A stretch of DNA of 11,543 nt from 40CM-2-70-7 sp035505915 (GCA_035505915.1 DATJQI010000020.1:1-11543), one strand, 5' to 3'. Positions 1-7,184 are shown, counted from the first letter of the stretch. A program made the numbers and translations. The notes: generated by a model not told the origin, from the sequence alone.

Positions 1-20
1 ATGTTAAGGCGGGGTTAAGG
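1..20 (-). repeat. Direct repeat TTAACC-N5-TTAACA near the left edge
   Basis: Read on the minus strand, the first 20 bases contain TTAACC, five bases (CCGCC), then TTAACA, so two hexamers repeat with an 11-bp period, about one helical turn. This spacing and sequence resemble the tandem boxes bound by PhoP/PhoB-type OmpR-family regulators; the Bacillus PhoP box is TTAACA-N5-TTAACA. The element lies downstream of the symporter stop and reads toward the left edge, so any target gene is outside the window. Bases 21-40 show nothing further. The repeat is seen directly; its function is only a suggestion and may be chance. Confidence 0.3.
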
Positions 21-40
21 AATCTCGGCGAGGGTCAGGG

Positions 41-1252
41 TCAGGCGGGTGGGGGCGCGAACTCCCCCTCCCAGCGTGCCGTGACGACGGTGGCGAGGCA
101 GTTGCCGACGACGTTCACCGACGTGCGGGCCATGTCCATCAGCACGTCGACGCCGAAGATGGTCGTCACCGCCTCCACCGGGAGATGGAAGGTCCCGAGC
201 GTACCCGCCAGGATGACGAGTGAGGCCCGGGGCACGCCGGCTACGCCTTTGCTGGTCAGCATCAGCGTGACCATCATGAACAGCTGCTGGGACAGGGACA
301 TGTGAATCCCCGCGGCCTGGGCCGCGAAGACGGACGCCACGGCGAGGTAGAGCGTGCTGCCGTCCAGGTTGAACGAATACCCGGTCGGAATCACGAAGGC
401 GACGATCTTCTTCGGGACGCCCAGCTCCTCCATGCGCTCCATCGCGAGGGGGAGGGCCGCCTCGGAGGAGGCCGACGAGAACGCGATGAGCCACGGCTCG
501 CGGACGGCGCGGACGAACGCTCGCACGGGCACCCGCGCGATCCAGGCGGCGGGGAGCAGGACCACGAGCCCGAAGACCACGAGCGCGAAGTAGAGGGTCC
601 CGACCAGCGTGGCCAGCGGGCCCAGTGCCCGGATGCCGCCGTGGCCGACGGTGACGGCCAGCGCCGCGCCGACGCCGATGGGGGCGTACCACATCACCAC
701 GTTGGTGAACTTGAACATCACGTCGGACAGGTCCTGGCACAGCTCGACCATCCGGGATTTGGTCGCGGCTTTGACCTGGGTGATGGCGATGGCGAAGATG
801 ACGGACCAGATGACGATCTGCAGCACTTCGTTTCCGGCCGCGGCCTCGAAGAAGCTCTGCGGCACCGTGTGCTCCAGGAGTCCGGAGGCGGTCGGGGGGG
901 CTCCGACGGGCGGCGCTCCGCTGAGCAGGGTCACACCCTCGCCGGGGCGGATGAGGTTCACCACCACGAGTCCCACGGCCAGCGCGAGCGTGGTGACGAT
1001 CTCGAAGTAGATCATCGCCTTGAGGAAGAGGCGCCCCACCGCCTTGAGGTCGTCCCCGTGCCCGGCGATCCCGACCACCAGGGTCGAAAAGATCAACGGG
1101 ACGATCAGGGACTTGATCAGGCGAAGGAAGATCGTAGCGAGCGGCTGGGTCGCGACGGCGAGGGACGGTGCGCCGAGGCCCAGCAGGAGGCCGGCACCCA
1201 TGCCCATGAGGATCCAGAGCGTGAGCCGTGAGCGGGGGCGGGGAGCGTCCAT
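41..1252 (-). CDS. Dicarboxylate/amino acid:cation symporter (DAACS family, GltP/DctA-like)
   Basis: Inner-membrane secondary transporter that couples uptake of an acidic amino acid or C4-dicarboxylate to Na+ or H+. The 403-residue length is typical of the family. Hydrophobic helices begin at about residues 10-30, 45-62 and 80-100. Hallmarks in order are the Ser-rich re-entrant loop FSSASSEAALP (258-268), PTGYSFNLDGS (289-299), a TSKGVAGVP loop (333-341), and the final-helix motif D373-M-A-R376-T377-S-V-N380. In GltPh the matching Asp/Arg/Thr/Asn bind aspartate, and the Arg favours substrates with an acidic side chain, so glutamate, aspartate or a dicarboxylate is expected; which one cannot be told from sequence. 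The start is an ATG with no Shine-Dalgarno. It lies 42 bp after the hybrid kinase on the same strand, so co-transcription or a private promoter are both possible. Confidence 0.93.
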   Translation of the reverse strand: MDAPRPRSRLTLWILMGMGAGLLLGLGAPSLAVATQPLATIFLRLIKSLIVPLIFSTLVVGIAGHGDDLKAVGRLFLKAMIYFEIVTTLALAVGLVVVNLIRPGEGVTLLSGAPPVGAPPTASGLLEHTVPQSFFEAAAGNEVLQIVIWSVIFAIAITQVKAATKSRMVELCQDLSDVMFKFTNVVMWYAPIGVGAALAVTVGHGGIRALGPLATLVGTLYFALVVFGLVVLLPAAWIARVPVRAFVRAVREPWLIAFSSASSEAALPLAMERMEELGVPKKIVAFVIPTGYSFNLDGSTLYLAVASVFAAQAAGIHMSLSQQLFMMVTLMLTSKGVAGVPRASLVILAGTLGTFHLPVEAVTTIFGVDVLMDMARTSVNVVGNCLATVVTARWEGEFAPPPA

Positions 1253-1260
1253 GGCCGCCG

Positions 1261-1266
1261 AAGCTA
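1261..1266 (-). promoter_or_regulatory. Candidate -10 hexamer for a leaderless symporter transcript
   Basis: On the minus strand TAGCTT ends 8 nt before the symporter ATG in an otherwise GC-rich 42-bp spacer. The position fits a -10 element whose transcript would begin at or near the start codon, and no Shine-Dalgarno is visible. No convincing -35 is seen about 17 bp upstream (TGTCGG). Weak alone; supported by the same arrangement at two other genes in the window. Confidence 0.3.
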
Positions 1267-1294
1267 CGCCGCCCCGGCGGGGTCCGACAGAGCG

Positions 1295-3262
1295 CTAGGT
1301 CCTGAGGCCCCGGAGCACGTCGTGGACCTTCCGGGCCAGACCGTCCCGGGTGAACGGCTTCTGGAGGTAGTGGATGCCCGGCTCCAGCATGCCGTGATTC
1401 ACGATGGCGTCGTCCGTGTATCCGGACATGTAGAGCACCCGGAGCCGGGGACGCAGCTCCACGAGCTGGGCGGCCAGCTGCCGGCCCGAAATCCCCGGCA
1501 TCACGACGTCGGTCAGGAGGAGATCGATGGGGCCGTTGTGCCGGGCGGCGAGCCGGAGCGCGGCATCCCCGTTCGCCGCCTCGAGCACCCGGTAGCCGCT
1601 CCGCTCGAGCATCTCCCGCGCGACGCCGCGGACCGCCGTGACGTCTTCCACCACCAGGATGGTTTCCGTGCCGCGAGGGGTTTCCCCGGGCTCCGCGGCG
1701 TCGGGTCGGCCGGGTGCTTCTTCCACGCGGGGGAAGTAGATCTTGAAGCTGGTGCCGCGGCCGGGCTCGGAGTACACCCAGATGAACCCTCCCGACTGCT
1801 TCACGATGCCGTACACCGTGGCAAGGCCGAGCCCGGTCCCCTTTCCGGGCTCCTTCGTGGTGAAGAACGGCTCGAAGATCCTTTCCTTGGTGCTCTCGTC
1901 CATCCCGATCCCGGTGTCCGACACCGCCAGCATCACGTAGCGGCCGGGCTGGGCCACCGGGTGTCCCCGTACATAGGCCAGGTCCATTTCGACATTCGCG
2001 GTTTCGAGCGTGAGGCGGCCTCCCGCGGGCATCGCGTCCCGGGCGTTCACGGCCAGGTTCATGATGATCTGGCCGACCTGTCCGGGATCGAGGCGCGCGG
2101 CGCCGAGATCGGACGCCAGGGCGGTCACCAGCTTCACGTCCTCGCCGATCAAGCGGTTGAGGAGCTTTTCGGTCGACGTCACGACGGCGTTGACGTCCAG
2201 CACCTGCGGCTTCATCACCTGCTGGCGGCTGAAGGCGAGGAGCTGGCGAGTGAGCCCGGCGGCGCCGTCCGCCGCCTTCCGGATCTCGTCGAGGCTCTCC
2301 CGCGCGTCCTTGGGGAGCTCCGCGTCTTCCAGGAGCAGGGACGAGTAGCTGAGAATGACCGTGAGGAGATTGTTGAAGTCGTGGGCCACGCCGCCCGCCA
2401 GTCGCCCCACGGCCTCGAGCTTCTGGGCCTGGACCAGCTGGGCTTCCAGCTGCCGTTGCTCGGTCACGTCGCGCACGAAGGCTTCGTAGAACTCGACTTC
2501 CCGGGCCGAATTGCGGATGGCGCGCACCGAAAGCTGAACCGTGATGGGTTGCCCGTCCTTCCGCTTCCAGTTGGCCTCGACTTCGTCGTACTCCCGGTCG
2601 GAGTAGGTGTCCCGCGCGAGGAGGGCCTCACGCTGGGCCGGGTCGACGTAGAGATCGCGGCTCATGTCGACCGCCATCAGCTCGGCGACCGATCCGTACC
2701 CGAGCATCCGGACCAGGGCACTGTTGACGGAGAGGAACCGTCCGCTGGTGTTCGAGCGGTAGACGCCGAGGGGGGCATGCTCCACGAGCGTGGCGTAGCT
2801 CGCTTCCGATTCCCGCAGCGCCGCTTCCGCGCGCCGCCGGGCCCGGCGTTCGTCGACATCCCGCATCTCGCGCGCGATGGCGGGGAGGAGGCGCTTCCAC
2901 TGGCCCTTCATCACGTAATCGTTGGCGCCGGCGCGCATCGCGGCGACGGCGGTTTCCTCGCCGATCGTGCCGGAGACGAAGATGAACGGCGTGTCGAGCC
3001 CGCGGGCCCGGACCATGTTGAGGCCGGCGAGGCCACTGAAGTGGGGCATGCTGTAGTCGCCGATGATCAGGTCCCAGGCCTGGCGATCGAGCGCCGCCTC
3101 CAGCGCGTCGGCGCTCTGGACGCGCTCGAAGGTCAAGGCGTAGCCGCCGCGCTCCAGCTCGCGGGAGAGCAGGAACGCGTCGTCTTCAGAATCCTCGATG
3201 AGCAACAGGCGGAGCGGGATCAGGGGCCTTTGTTCTCCGACCCGGGCGTTGAATCGGTTCAA
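1295..3262 (-). CDS. Soluble hybrid sensor histidine kinase, REC-PAS-HisKA-HATPase-REC
   Basis: A 655-residue cytoplasmic phosphorelay protein without membrane segments. Domain order: an N-terminal receiver (about 17-135; acidic pair E23/D24, phospho-acceptor D69, S97, K119); a PAS domain (about 151-270) ending in a typical DVTEQR exit; HisKA with GVAHDFNNLL carrying phosphorylatable H294; HATPase_c with N-box N402-N406, DTGIGM (449-454) and GKGTGLGL (473-480); and a C-terminal receiver (about 534-653; E539/D540, acceptor D585, S613, K635). Both receivers and the kinase core keep their key residues, so it should be active. The first receiver probably takes phosphate from another kinase and modulates this one; that is inference. 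The chosen start is TTG, the only ordinary start codon ahead of the first beta strand. It is divergent from the LysR gene and 42 bp upstream of the symporter. No output-domain regulator lies nearby. Confidence 0.93.
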   Translation of the reverse strand: MNRFNARVGEQRPLIPLRLLLIEDSEDDAFLLSRELERGGYALTFERVQSADALEAALDRQAWDLIIGDYSMPHFSGLAGLNMVRARGLDTPFIFVSGTIGEETAVAAMRAGANDYVMKGQWKRLLPAIAREMRDVDERRARRRAEAALRESEASYATLVEHAPLGVYRSNTSGRFLSVNSALVRMLGYGSVAELMAVDMSRDLYVDPAQREALLARDTYSDREYDEVEANWKRKDGQPITVQLSVRAIRNSAREVEFYEAFVRDVTEQRQLEAQLVQAQKLEAVGRLAGGVAHDFNNLLTVILSYSSLLLEDAELPKDARESLDEIRKAADGAAGLTRQLLAFSRQQVMKPQVLDVNAVVTSTEKLLNRLIGEDVKLVTALASDLGAARLDPGQVGQIIMNLAVNARDAMPAGGRLTLETANVEMDLAYVRGHPVAQPGRYVMLAVSDTGIGMDESTKERIFEPFFTTKEPGKGTGLGLATVYGIVKQSGGFIWVYSEPGRGTSFKIYFPRVEEAPGRPDAAEPGETPRGTETILVVEDVTAVRGVAREMLERSGYRVLEAANGDAALRLAARHNGPIDLLLTDVVMPGISGRQLAAQLVELRPRLRVLYMSGYTDDAIVNHGMLEPGIHYLQKPFTRDGLARKVHDVLRGLRT

Positions 3263-3332
3263 GGCTCTGAAACTGCGCGGTATCTAGGGTTTTCTTCAAC
3301 ATTTATTCTGTCAAATAGATAGAAGTGATTGC

Positions 3333-3355
3333 ATAAATCTCTAGCAGAGATATAT
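3333..3355. promoter_or_regulatory. Near-perfect palindrome with T-N11-A core, candidate LysR operator
   Basis: The core ATCTCT-AGC-AGAGAT (3337-3351) has perfect 6-bp arms around a 3-bp centre. After one A/A mismatch, ATA and TAT extend the symmetry to 3333 and 3355. The core contains T3338-N11-A3350, the general LysR-type recognition motif. It ends 9 bp before the regulator's ATG and lies between a TTGCAT and a TATATT that could be the -35 and -10 of the regulator gene, which suggests autorepression and control of the divergent kinase-symporter genes. The palindrome is direct observation; ownership by the adjacent regulator is inferred from position. Confidence 0.65.
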
Positions 3356-3356
3356 T
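3351..3356 (+). promoter_or_regulatory. Candidate -10 for a leaderless LysR-regulator transcript
   Basis: TATATT ends 8 nt before the ATG at 3365. A TTGCAT at 3329-3334 is 16 bp upstream and could act as a weak -35 (three of six bases match TTGACA). Transcription would start about at the ATG, giving a leaderless mRNA; consistent with this, only a remote AGAG (3346-3349) resembles a Shine-Dalgarno. The local AT-richness makes chance -10 matches more likely. Confidence 0.35.
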
Positions 3357-3364
3357 GCATCATC

Positions 3365-4306
3365 ATGGAACTACGACAGTTAGCGTACTTCGCCGCAGTC
3401 GCTGAGGAACGGAGCTTCAGCAGGGCTGCTCGCCGCGTGAATATTGTTCAGTCAGGATTGTCCGCGTCGATCCGCGCGCTCGAACAGGAGCTGGGGCTCA
3501 TCCTGCTCGTTCGGACCACCAGACGGGTCGACCTCACCGAAGCGGGACGGGTATTCCTCGCCGAAGTCCGCCGCGTCCAGGCGGCGGTGCAAGGCGCCCG
3601 CGACGCCGCCGAGTCGGTCCGGGGCATGCTCCGCGGGACGGTTCACATCGGGACGATGCAGAGACTCGCGCCGCTCTTCGATTTGCCCGCCGTGCTGGCG
3701 CGCTTCCGCGCGCAACATCCGGCGGTGGAGATTCGACTGCGGCAGAGCAGCTCGGGAGGGATGATGGCCGAGGTCGGCGAAGGGGCCTTGGATTTCGCCT
3801 TTCTGGCGCACACCGGCACCGTGCCTCGAGGGATCTCGCTCACGCCCCTGGGTGATGATCCACTCGTCTTCGCCTGCGCCGCGGCGCACCCCCTGGCGCG
3901 ACACCCCCACGTGTCGCTGCCGATGATCGCCGACCTGGCCTTCGTGGAGTTCGAGCCGCAATGGGCCGTTCGAATCATGGTAGACCGCGCGTTCTCGAGC
4001 GCCCACATCGACCGGCACATCGCCTTCGAGCTGAACGACGTCCCGACCATGCTCGACCTCGTGGCTCACGGGCTGGGAGTGGCCGTGCTGCCCGGGTTCA
4101 TCACCAAGAACGTTCCCGGCCTCATGGGGATCCCCCTGGATCCGCCCGCCGGGCGCTGGCGCCTGGTCCTGGCGCGGCGCGAGCGACATCCGCTGGGGCC
4201 GGCGGCGCGTGCCCTGCTTGGACTGATCCTCCCGCGGACCCCGGGGGAGGAGACAGGCGGGCGGCGGGGCGCGGACCTCACCGCCCGGGGCCGGGAGGGG
4301 CGATGA
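3365..4306 (+). CDS. LysR-type transcriptional regulator
   Basis: DNA-binding regulator of 313 residues. The N-terminal winged helix-turn-helix (about 1-60) is canonical: MELRQLAYFAAVAEERSFSR, then AARRVNIVQSGLSASIRALE as the recognition region, followed by the linker helix. An effector-binding domain of the type 2 periplasmic-binding fold follows (about 88-295), with the usual G-V-H-I-G-T opening and a G-L-G-V-A-V-L-P motif near the end. The ATG at 3365 gives the family-standard start; an in-frame TTG at 3329 would add 12 unusual residues and place the start inside the palindrome region. The last 20 or so residues are a Gly/Arg-rich tail beyond the family fold. Its stop overlaps the next gene's start as ATGA, so the two are translationally coupled. 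The effector is unknown; an acidic metabolite carried by the nearby symporter is a guess. Confidence 0.93.
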   Translation: MELRQLAYFAAVAEERSFSRAARRVNIVQSGLSASIRALEQELGLILLVRTTRRVDLTEAGRVFLAEVRRVQAAVQGARDAAESVRGMLRGTVHIGTMQRLAPLFDLPAVLARFRAQHPAVEIRLRQSSSGGMMAEVGEGALDFAFLAHTGTVPRGISLTPLGDDPLVFACAAAHPLARHPHVSLPMIADLAFVEFEPQWAVRIMVDRAFSSAHIDRHIAFELNDVPTMLDLVAHGLGVAVLPGFITKNVPGLMGIPLDPPAGRWRLVLARRERHPLGPAARALLGLILPRTPGEETGGRRGADLTARGREGR

Positions 4307-6087
4307 CGGTGGCGGGTGACCGCGGCGACGTCTCGATCACGGTCAAGCTCCCGGTCCTCATGGGAGGACTCCTGGCGCTCGGCATCGGGATCTACGCCTC
4401 GCTCGCCTACCGTGCCGTCCGCAGCTCCACTCTGGCCGCGGCCACCCAACGGGACAGCGCGGTCGCCGAGCAGCTCGGATTGGCCCTGCGGCAGTCTGGC
4501 CGGGTCCTGATCGCCGGGGTCCGTGGCGTCGCGGACACCGCGCCGGTGAAGCGGTTGCTCTCAGGCACCGGCGAGCCCCAGGCGCCGGTGGTGAGCATCC
4601 TGCGCCCCCCGGGCAACGCCGGCTCCGACATCGTGACGGCCCAGGTCTTCGACCCGCGGGGCCGGCTGCGTCTGGCCGTCGGCGACTCGGGAGTCCGGCG
4701 GGCGACCGCCGCGGCGACCGCCGAGCTGATCCGGGACCTGATGCCGGGTGACAGCGGACTCGTCGGCCGGTTTCTCGTCGTGGGGGACTCCGTGCTGTAT
4801 CCGGTCGTGGCGCCGAGCGTGACGGGAGGACGCATCCAGGGGTACGTGGCCGTCTGGCGCCACTTGACCGCCACGGCGCAGTCCCGCGCCCAGACCAGCC
4901 AGCTCATCGGCGCGGGGTCGCACCTCTACCTCGGCGACGTGGGCGACAACATCTGGACCGATCTGAACCAGACGGTGCCGCCTCCGCCGATCGCCGTGAC
5001 GGGAACCGGCGGGGTGTTGCGCTATGCTCGGCCGGGCGAGGGAGAGATGATCGCCGTGGCGCGGCGGGTATCGTCCGCTCCCTGGATCGTCCTGGTCGAG
5101 TTCCCGGTGGCGACGGTGCTCGCCCCGGCCGCGGACTTTCTGCGCCGGTCATTCCTGCAGGGAGCCGTCCTGCTCGCCTTCGCCGTCCTGGTCGGCTGGG
5201 CGGCCAGCCGGCGGCTGACCGCCCCGCTGGTGCGCCTCACTCGGACCGCCGAAACGCTCTCGGGCGCGGCCGGCGCGACGGGAGAAGGCGACGAGATCCG
5301 GCGCCTGGCCCGGGCGTTCGAAGCGATGGTGAGCCACCTGCGGGACGCGCAGCGTGAGCTCGAGCGGCGAGTGACGGTCCGCACCACGCAGCTCCAGGAG
5401 CGGAACGAGGAGCTCGAGTCCTTCGCCTACTCCATCTCCCACGACCTCCGGGCGCCCCTGCGGGCGATGGACGGCTTCAGCCAGGCCCTGCTGGACGAGT
5501 ACGGATCGCAGCTCGATGCCACCGGCCGGCAGTACGCGGAGCGGGTCCAGGCCGGCGCGCGCCGGATGGACCTCCTGATCCGCGATCTCCTGGCGTACAG
5601 CCGGATGACCCGCGCCGACATCCAGATCGTGCCCGTCCCGCTGGAGCCCGTGGTGAAGGGCGCGGTGGCGCAGGTGGAGGAGGACGCGCGAGGCCGGGGG
5701 GCGAGGATCCGCGTCGACGACGCGCTGCCCTGGGTCATGGGGCACGAGGCGACGCTGACCCAGGTCCTGATGAACCTCCTGGCCAACGGCCTCAAGTTCG
5801 TCCCGGCGGACCGCGTGCCGGAGCTCCGTATCCGCACCGAAGCGCGCGACGGATTGATCCGGATCTGGATCCTGGACAACGGCATCGGCATCGCCCCCGA
5901 GCACCACGACCGGATCTTCCGGGTGTTCGAACGCCTCCACCGGCAGGACGAGTATCCCGGCACCGGGATCGGACTCGCCATCGTGCGGAAGGGTGTGGAG
6001 CGGATGGGTGGGCGCGTGGGGCTGGAATCGGAGCCGGAGCGGGGCTCGAGCTTCTGGGTGGAGCTGCCCCGGGCCGAGGCCCCCTAG
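4303..6087 (+). CDS. Membrane-bound sensor histidine kinase with double-CACHE-like sensor and HAMP
   Basis: A 594-residue kinase. The first membrane helix is at about residues 14-34. An extracytoplasmic sensor (about 36-283) has a beta-strand pattern (VFDPRGRLRLAVGDS) and a closing PWIVLVEFP followed by a hydrophobic/Ala-rich stretch, reminiscent of double CACHE domains. A second helix (about 285-301) leads into HAMP (about 302-350) and a coiled segment, then HisKA with SISHDLRAPLRAMDGF (H380 is the phospho-acceptor) and HATPase_c with an N-box, DNGIGIA (from D525) and GTGIGL (553-558). The HisKA type resembles that of phytochrome-like Cph1 kinases. ATG at 4303 overlaps the LysR stop, with GGGAGGGG (4293-4300) as ribosome-binding site; the frame stays open upstream but that part is the out-of-frame regulator gene. 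Coupling to a LysR regulator with no response regulator nearby is unusual. It ends on a CTAG shared with convergent modC. Confidence 0.92.
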   Translation: MTVAGDRGDVSITVKLPVLMGGLLALGIGIYASLAYRAVRSSTLAAATQRDSAVAEQLGLALRQSGRVLIAGVRGVADTAPVKRLLSGTGEPQAPVVSILRPPGNAGSDIVTAQVFDPRGRLRLAVGDSGVRRATAAATAELIRDLMPGDSGLVGRFLVVGDSVLYPVVAPSVTGGRIQGYVAVWRHLTATAQSRAQTSQLIGAGSHLYLGDVGDNIWTDLNQTVPPPPIAVTGTGGVLRYARPGEGEMIAVARRVSSAPWIVLVEFPVATVLAPAADFLRRSFLQGAVLLAFAVLVGWAASRRLTAPLVRLTRTAETLSGAAGATGEGDEIRRLARAFEAMVSHLRDAQRELERRVTVRTTQLQERNEELESFAYSISHDLRAPLRAMDGFSQALLDEYGSQLDATGRQYAERVQAGARRMDLLIRDLLAYSRMTRADIQIVPVPLEPVVKGAVAQVEEDARGRGARIRVDDALPWVMGHEATLTQVLMNLLANGLKFVPADRVPELRIRTEARDGLIRIWILDNGIGIAPEHHDRIFRVFERLHRQDEYPGTGIGLAIVRKGVERMGGRVGLESEPERGSSFWVELPRAEAP

Positions 6088-7184
6088 CGGTAGACGGCGG
6101 CCCCGGTGGCCTTGAAGCCGGCGTGGACCCAGACACCGGGGGCCAGGCGGAGCGTCTCGGAGGCGGCGCGGGTCACTTCGGTCACGAGGGGCGGTTTGGT
6201 CCGCATCACCACCCGCACGCGCTCCCCGTCGGGTGGCTGCGGGACCATCTCCGCGATCTCCCCGTACATGATGTTCTGCGCGCTCCCGACCGGCGGGGAC
6301 AGATACAAGGTGACGTCCCGCGGGTTGACGCTGACGTAGACCTCCCCCGTCAGTCCGGGATCAGGAACCACGAGCGAGCCCTGCGTCGTCCGCACGTGGA
6401 CCAACCCCGCGCCCCCGGCGGGCCCCCGGTCGATCGTTCCGTGAAACAGGTTCACCCCGAGGAGCGACGCGACATAGGGTGACCGGGGGCGTCGCAGCAG
6501 CTCCTCGCGGTCGCCCACCTGCGTGAGCCGCCCCTGCTCGAGGACCGCGATGCGGTCCCCGAAGAGCACCGCCTCCACCGGGGCGTGAGTCACGTACACC
6601 GCGGTGCACCGGGACCTCGCCAGCAGCTCGCGCAGCTCGCCACGGACCTCCTGCCGCGTGCCCTGGTCCAGCGCCGAAAGCGGCTCGTCGAGGAGCACGA
6701 GCCGGGGATCGGGCGCGAGGGCCCGCGCGAGCGCCACGCGCTGCTGCTGCCCGCCGGACAGCTCGCGCGGCCGGCGGTCGGCCAGGTCCGCGATGGCCAG
6801 CCGGTCCAGCACCGCCGCCACGCGCTCCCGGGTTGCCCTCGCCGCCGCGCCCCGCGCGGCGAGTCCGAAGCCGACGTTGTCCCGCACCGTCAGGTGGGGG
6901 AAGAGCGCATAGTCCTGCCCGACGTAGCTCAGGGGGCGGGCCCACGCCGGCCGCGCCACGCCCGCCGCTCCGTCGTCGAACCATACGTCGTCGCCCAGTG
7001 CGATCCGCCCCGCGTCGGGGACCTCGAGGCCGGCCAGGAGCCGGAGCAGGGTGGTCTTTCCGGCGCCCGATTCGCCCACCACGACCAGCGTGCGCCCTTC
7101 CTCCTGCGCGATATCCACGTCGAGCGCGAAGTCGGAGGCCGCCGCCCGGGCGGCGCGGCGCTTACGGACGCGAGCGGTGAGCAC
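6084..7184 (-). CDS. modC: Molybdate ABC transporter ATP-binding protein
   Basis: ATPase that powers molybdate (or tungstate) import, working as a dimer on the cytoplasmic face of ModB. In 366 residues: Walker A GESGAGKTT (37-45, K43), Q-loop Q90, signature LSGGQ (142-146), Walker B LVLLDEP (162-168, catalytic E167) and switch H200 in VTHAPVEA. The commoner VTHD has become VTHA here. Residues about 245-366 form the C-terminal accessory region with a Mop/TOBE domain, from N304 to the final FKATGAAVY, which marks ModC among the ABC ATPases. The start is GTG, 23 nt inside the end of modB, so translation is probably coupled. No later start would leave Walker A complete with its first strand. The gene ends in a CTAG that also supplies the stop of the convergent kinase. 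Tungstate specificity cannot be excluded. Confidence 0.93.
   Translation of the reverse strand: MLTARVRKRRAARAAASDFALDVDIAQEEGRTLVVVGESGAGKTTLLRLLAGLEVPDAGRIALGDDVWFDDGAAGVARPAWARPLSYVGQDYALFPHLTVRDNVGFGLAARGAAARATRERVAAVLDRLAIADLADRRPRELSGGQQQRVALARALAPDPRLVLLDEPLSALDQGTRQEVRGELRELLARSRCTAVYVTHAPVEAVLFGDRIAVLEQGRLTQVGDREELLRRPRSPYVASLLGVNLFHGTIDRGPAGGAGLVHVRTTQGSLVVPDPGLTGEVYVSVNPRDVTLYLSPPVGSAQNIMYGEIAEMVPQPPDGERVRVVMRTKPPLVTEVTRAASETLRLAPGVWVHAGFKATGAAVYR

Larger units (their letters stand above)
3328..3360 (+). repeat. 7-bp direct repeat ATTGCAT flanking the palindrome
   Basis: ATTGCAT occurs at 3328-3334 and again at 3354-3360, 26 bp apart start to start, bracketing and overlapping the ends of the 23-bp palindrome. 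Both copies are exact. They may be accessory binding half-sites or core promoter parts: the first TTGCAT sits 16 bp before the TATATT at 3351-3356. Seen directly; role inferred. Confidence 0.6.
3263..3364. promoter_or_regulatory. AT-rich divergent promoter region between hybrid kinase and LysR regulator
   Basis: This 102-bp spacer is strikingly AT-rich, mainly from 3287 to 3363, against the GC-rich surroundings, and must hold promoters in both directions. It contains the palindrome at 3333-3355 and the flanking direct repeats described separately. LysR-type regulators classically bind such spacers to control the divergent gene and repress their own. On the minus strand a perfect TTGACA is present (3309-3314), but the nearest -10-like TAGATA (3281-3286) is 22 bp away, which is too far for a standard sigma70 promoter, so the kinase promoter remains unassigned. 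Confidence 0.7.

Noticed and set aside
1272..1282. CCCC-GGC-GGGG hairpin between hybrid kinase and symporter as a terminator.
   Set aside because: Only a 4-bp stem with a 3-base loop and no T-tract on either strand; such GC repeats are common in this composition.
3281..3314. TTGACA plus TAGATA on the minus strand as a sigma70 promoter of the hybrid kinase.
   Set aside because: The spacer is 22 bp, well outside the normal 15-19 bp. The elements may belong to other promoters.
1322..3322. Long open frame on the plus strand opposite the hybrid kinase (over 600 codons), and similar ones opposite the symporter and membrane kinase.
   Set aside because: The translations are His/Arg/Gly/Asp-rich with no recognisable domain, and the opposite strand encodes intact conserved proteins. 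High G+C produces such antisense open frames.
3329..3364. TTG at 3329 as start of the LysR regulator.
   Set aside because: It adds 12 residues before the canonical MELRQL start and would put coding sequence over the palindrome and promoter-like region.
3961..4302. Upstream extension of the membrane kinase frame.
   Set aside because: It overlaps the LysR effector domain in another frame and is Arg/Pro/Gly-rich; the ATG at 4303 has a good ribosome-binding site and ATGA coupling.
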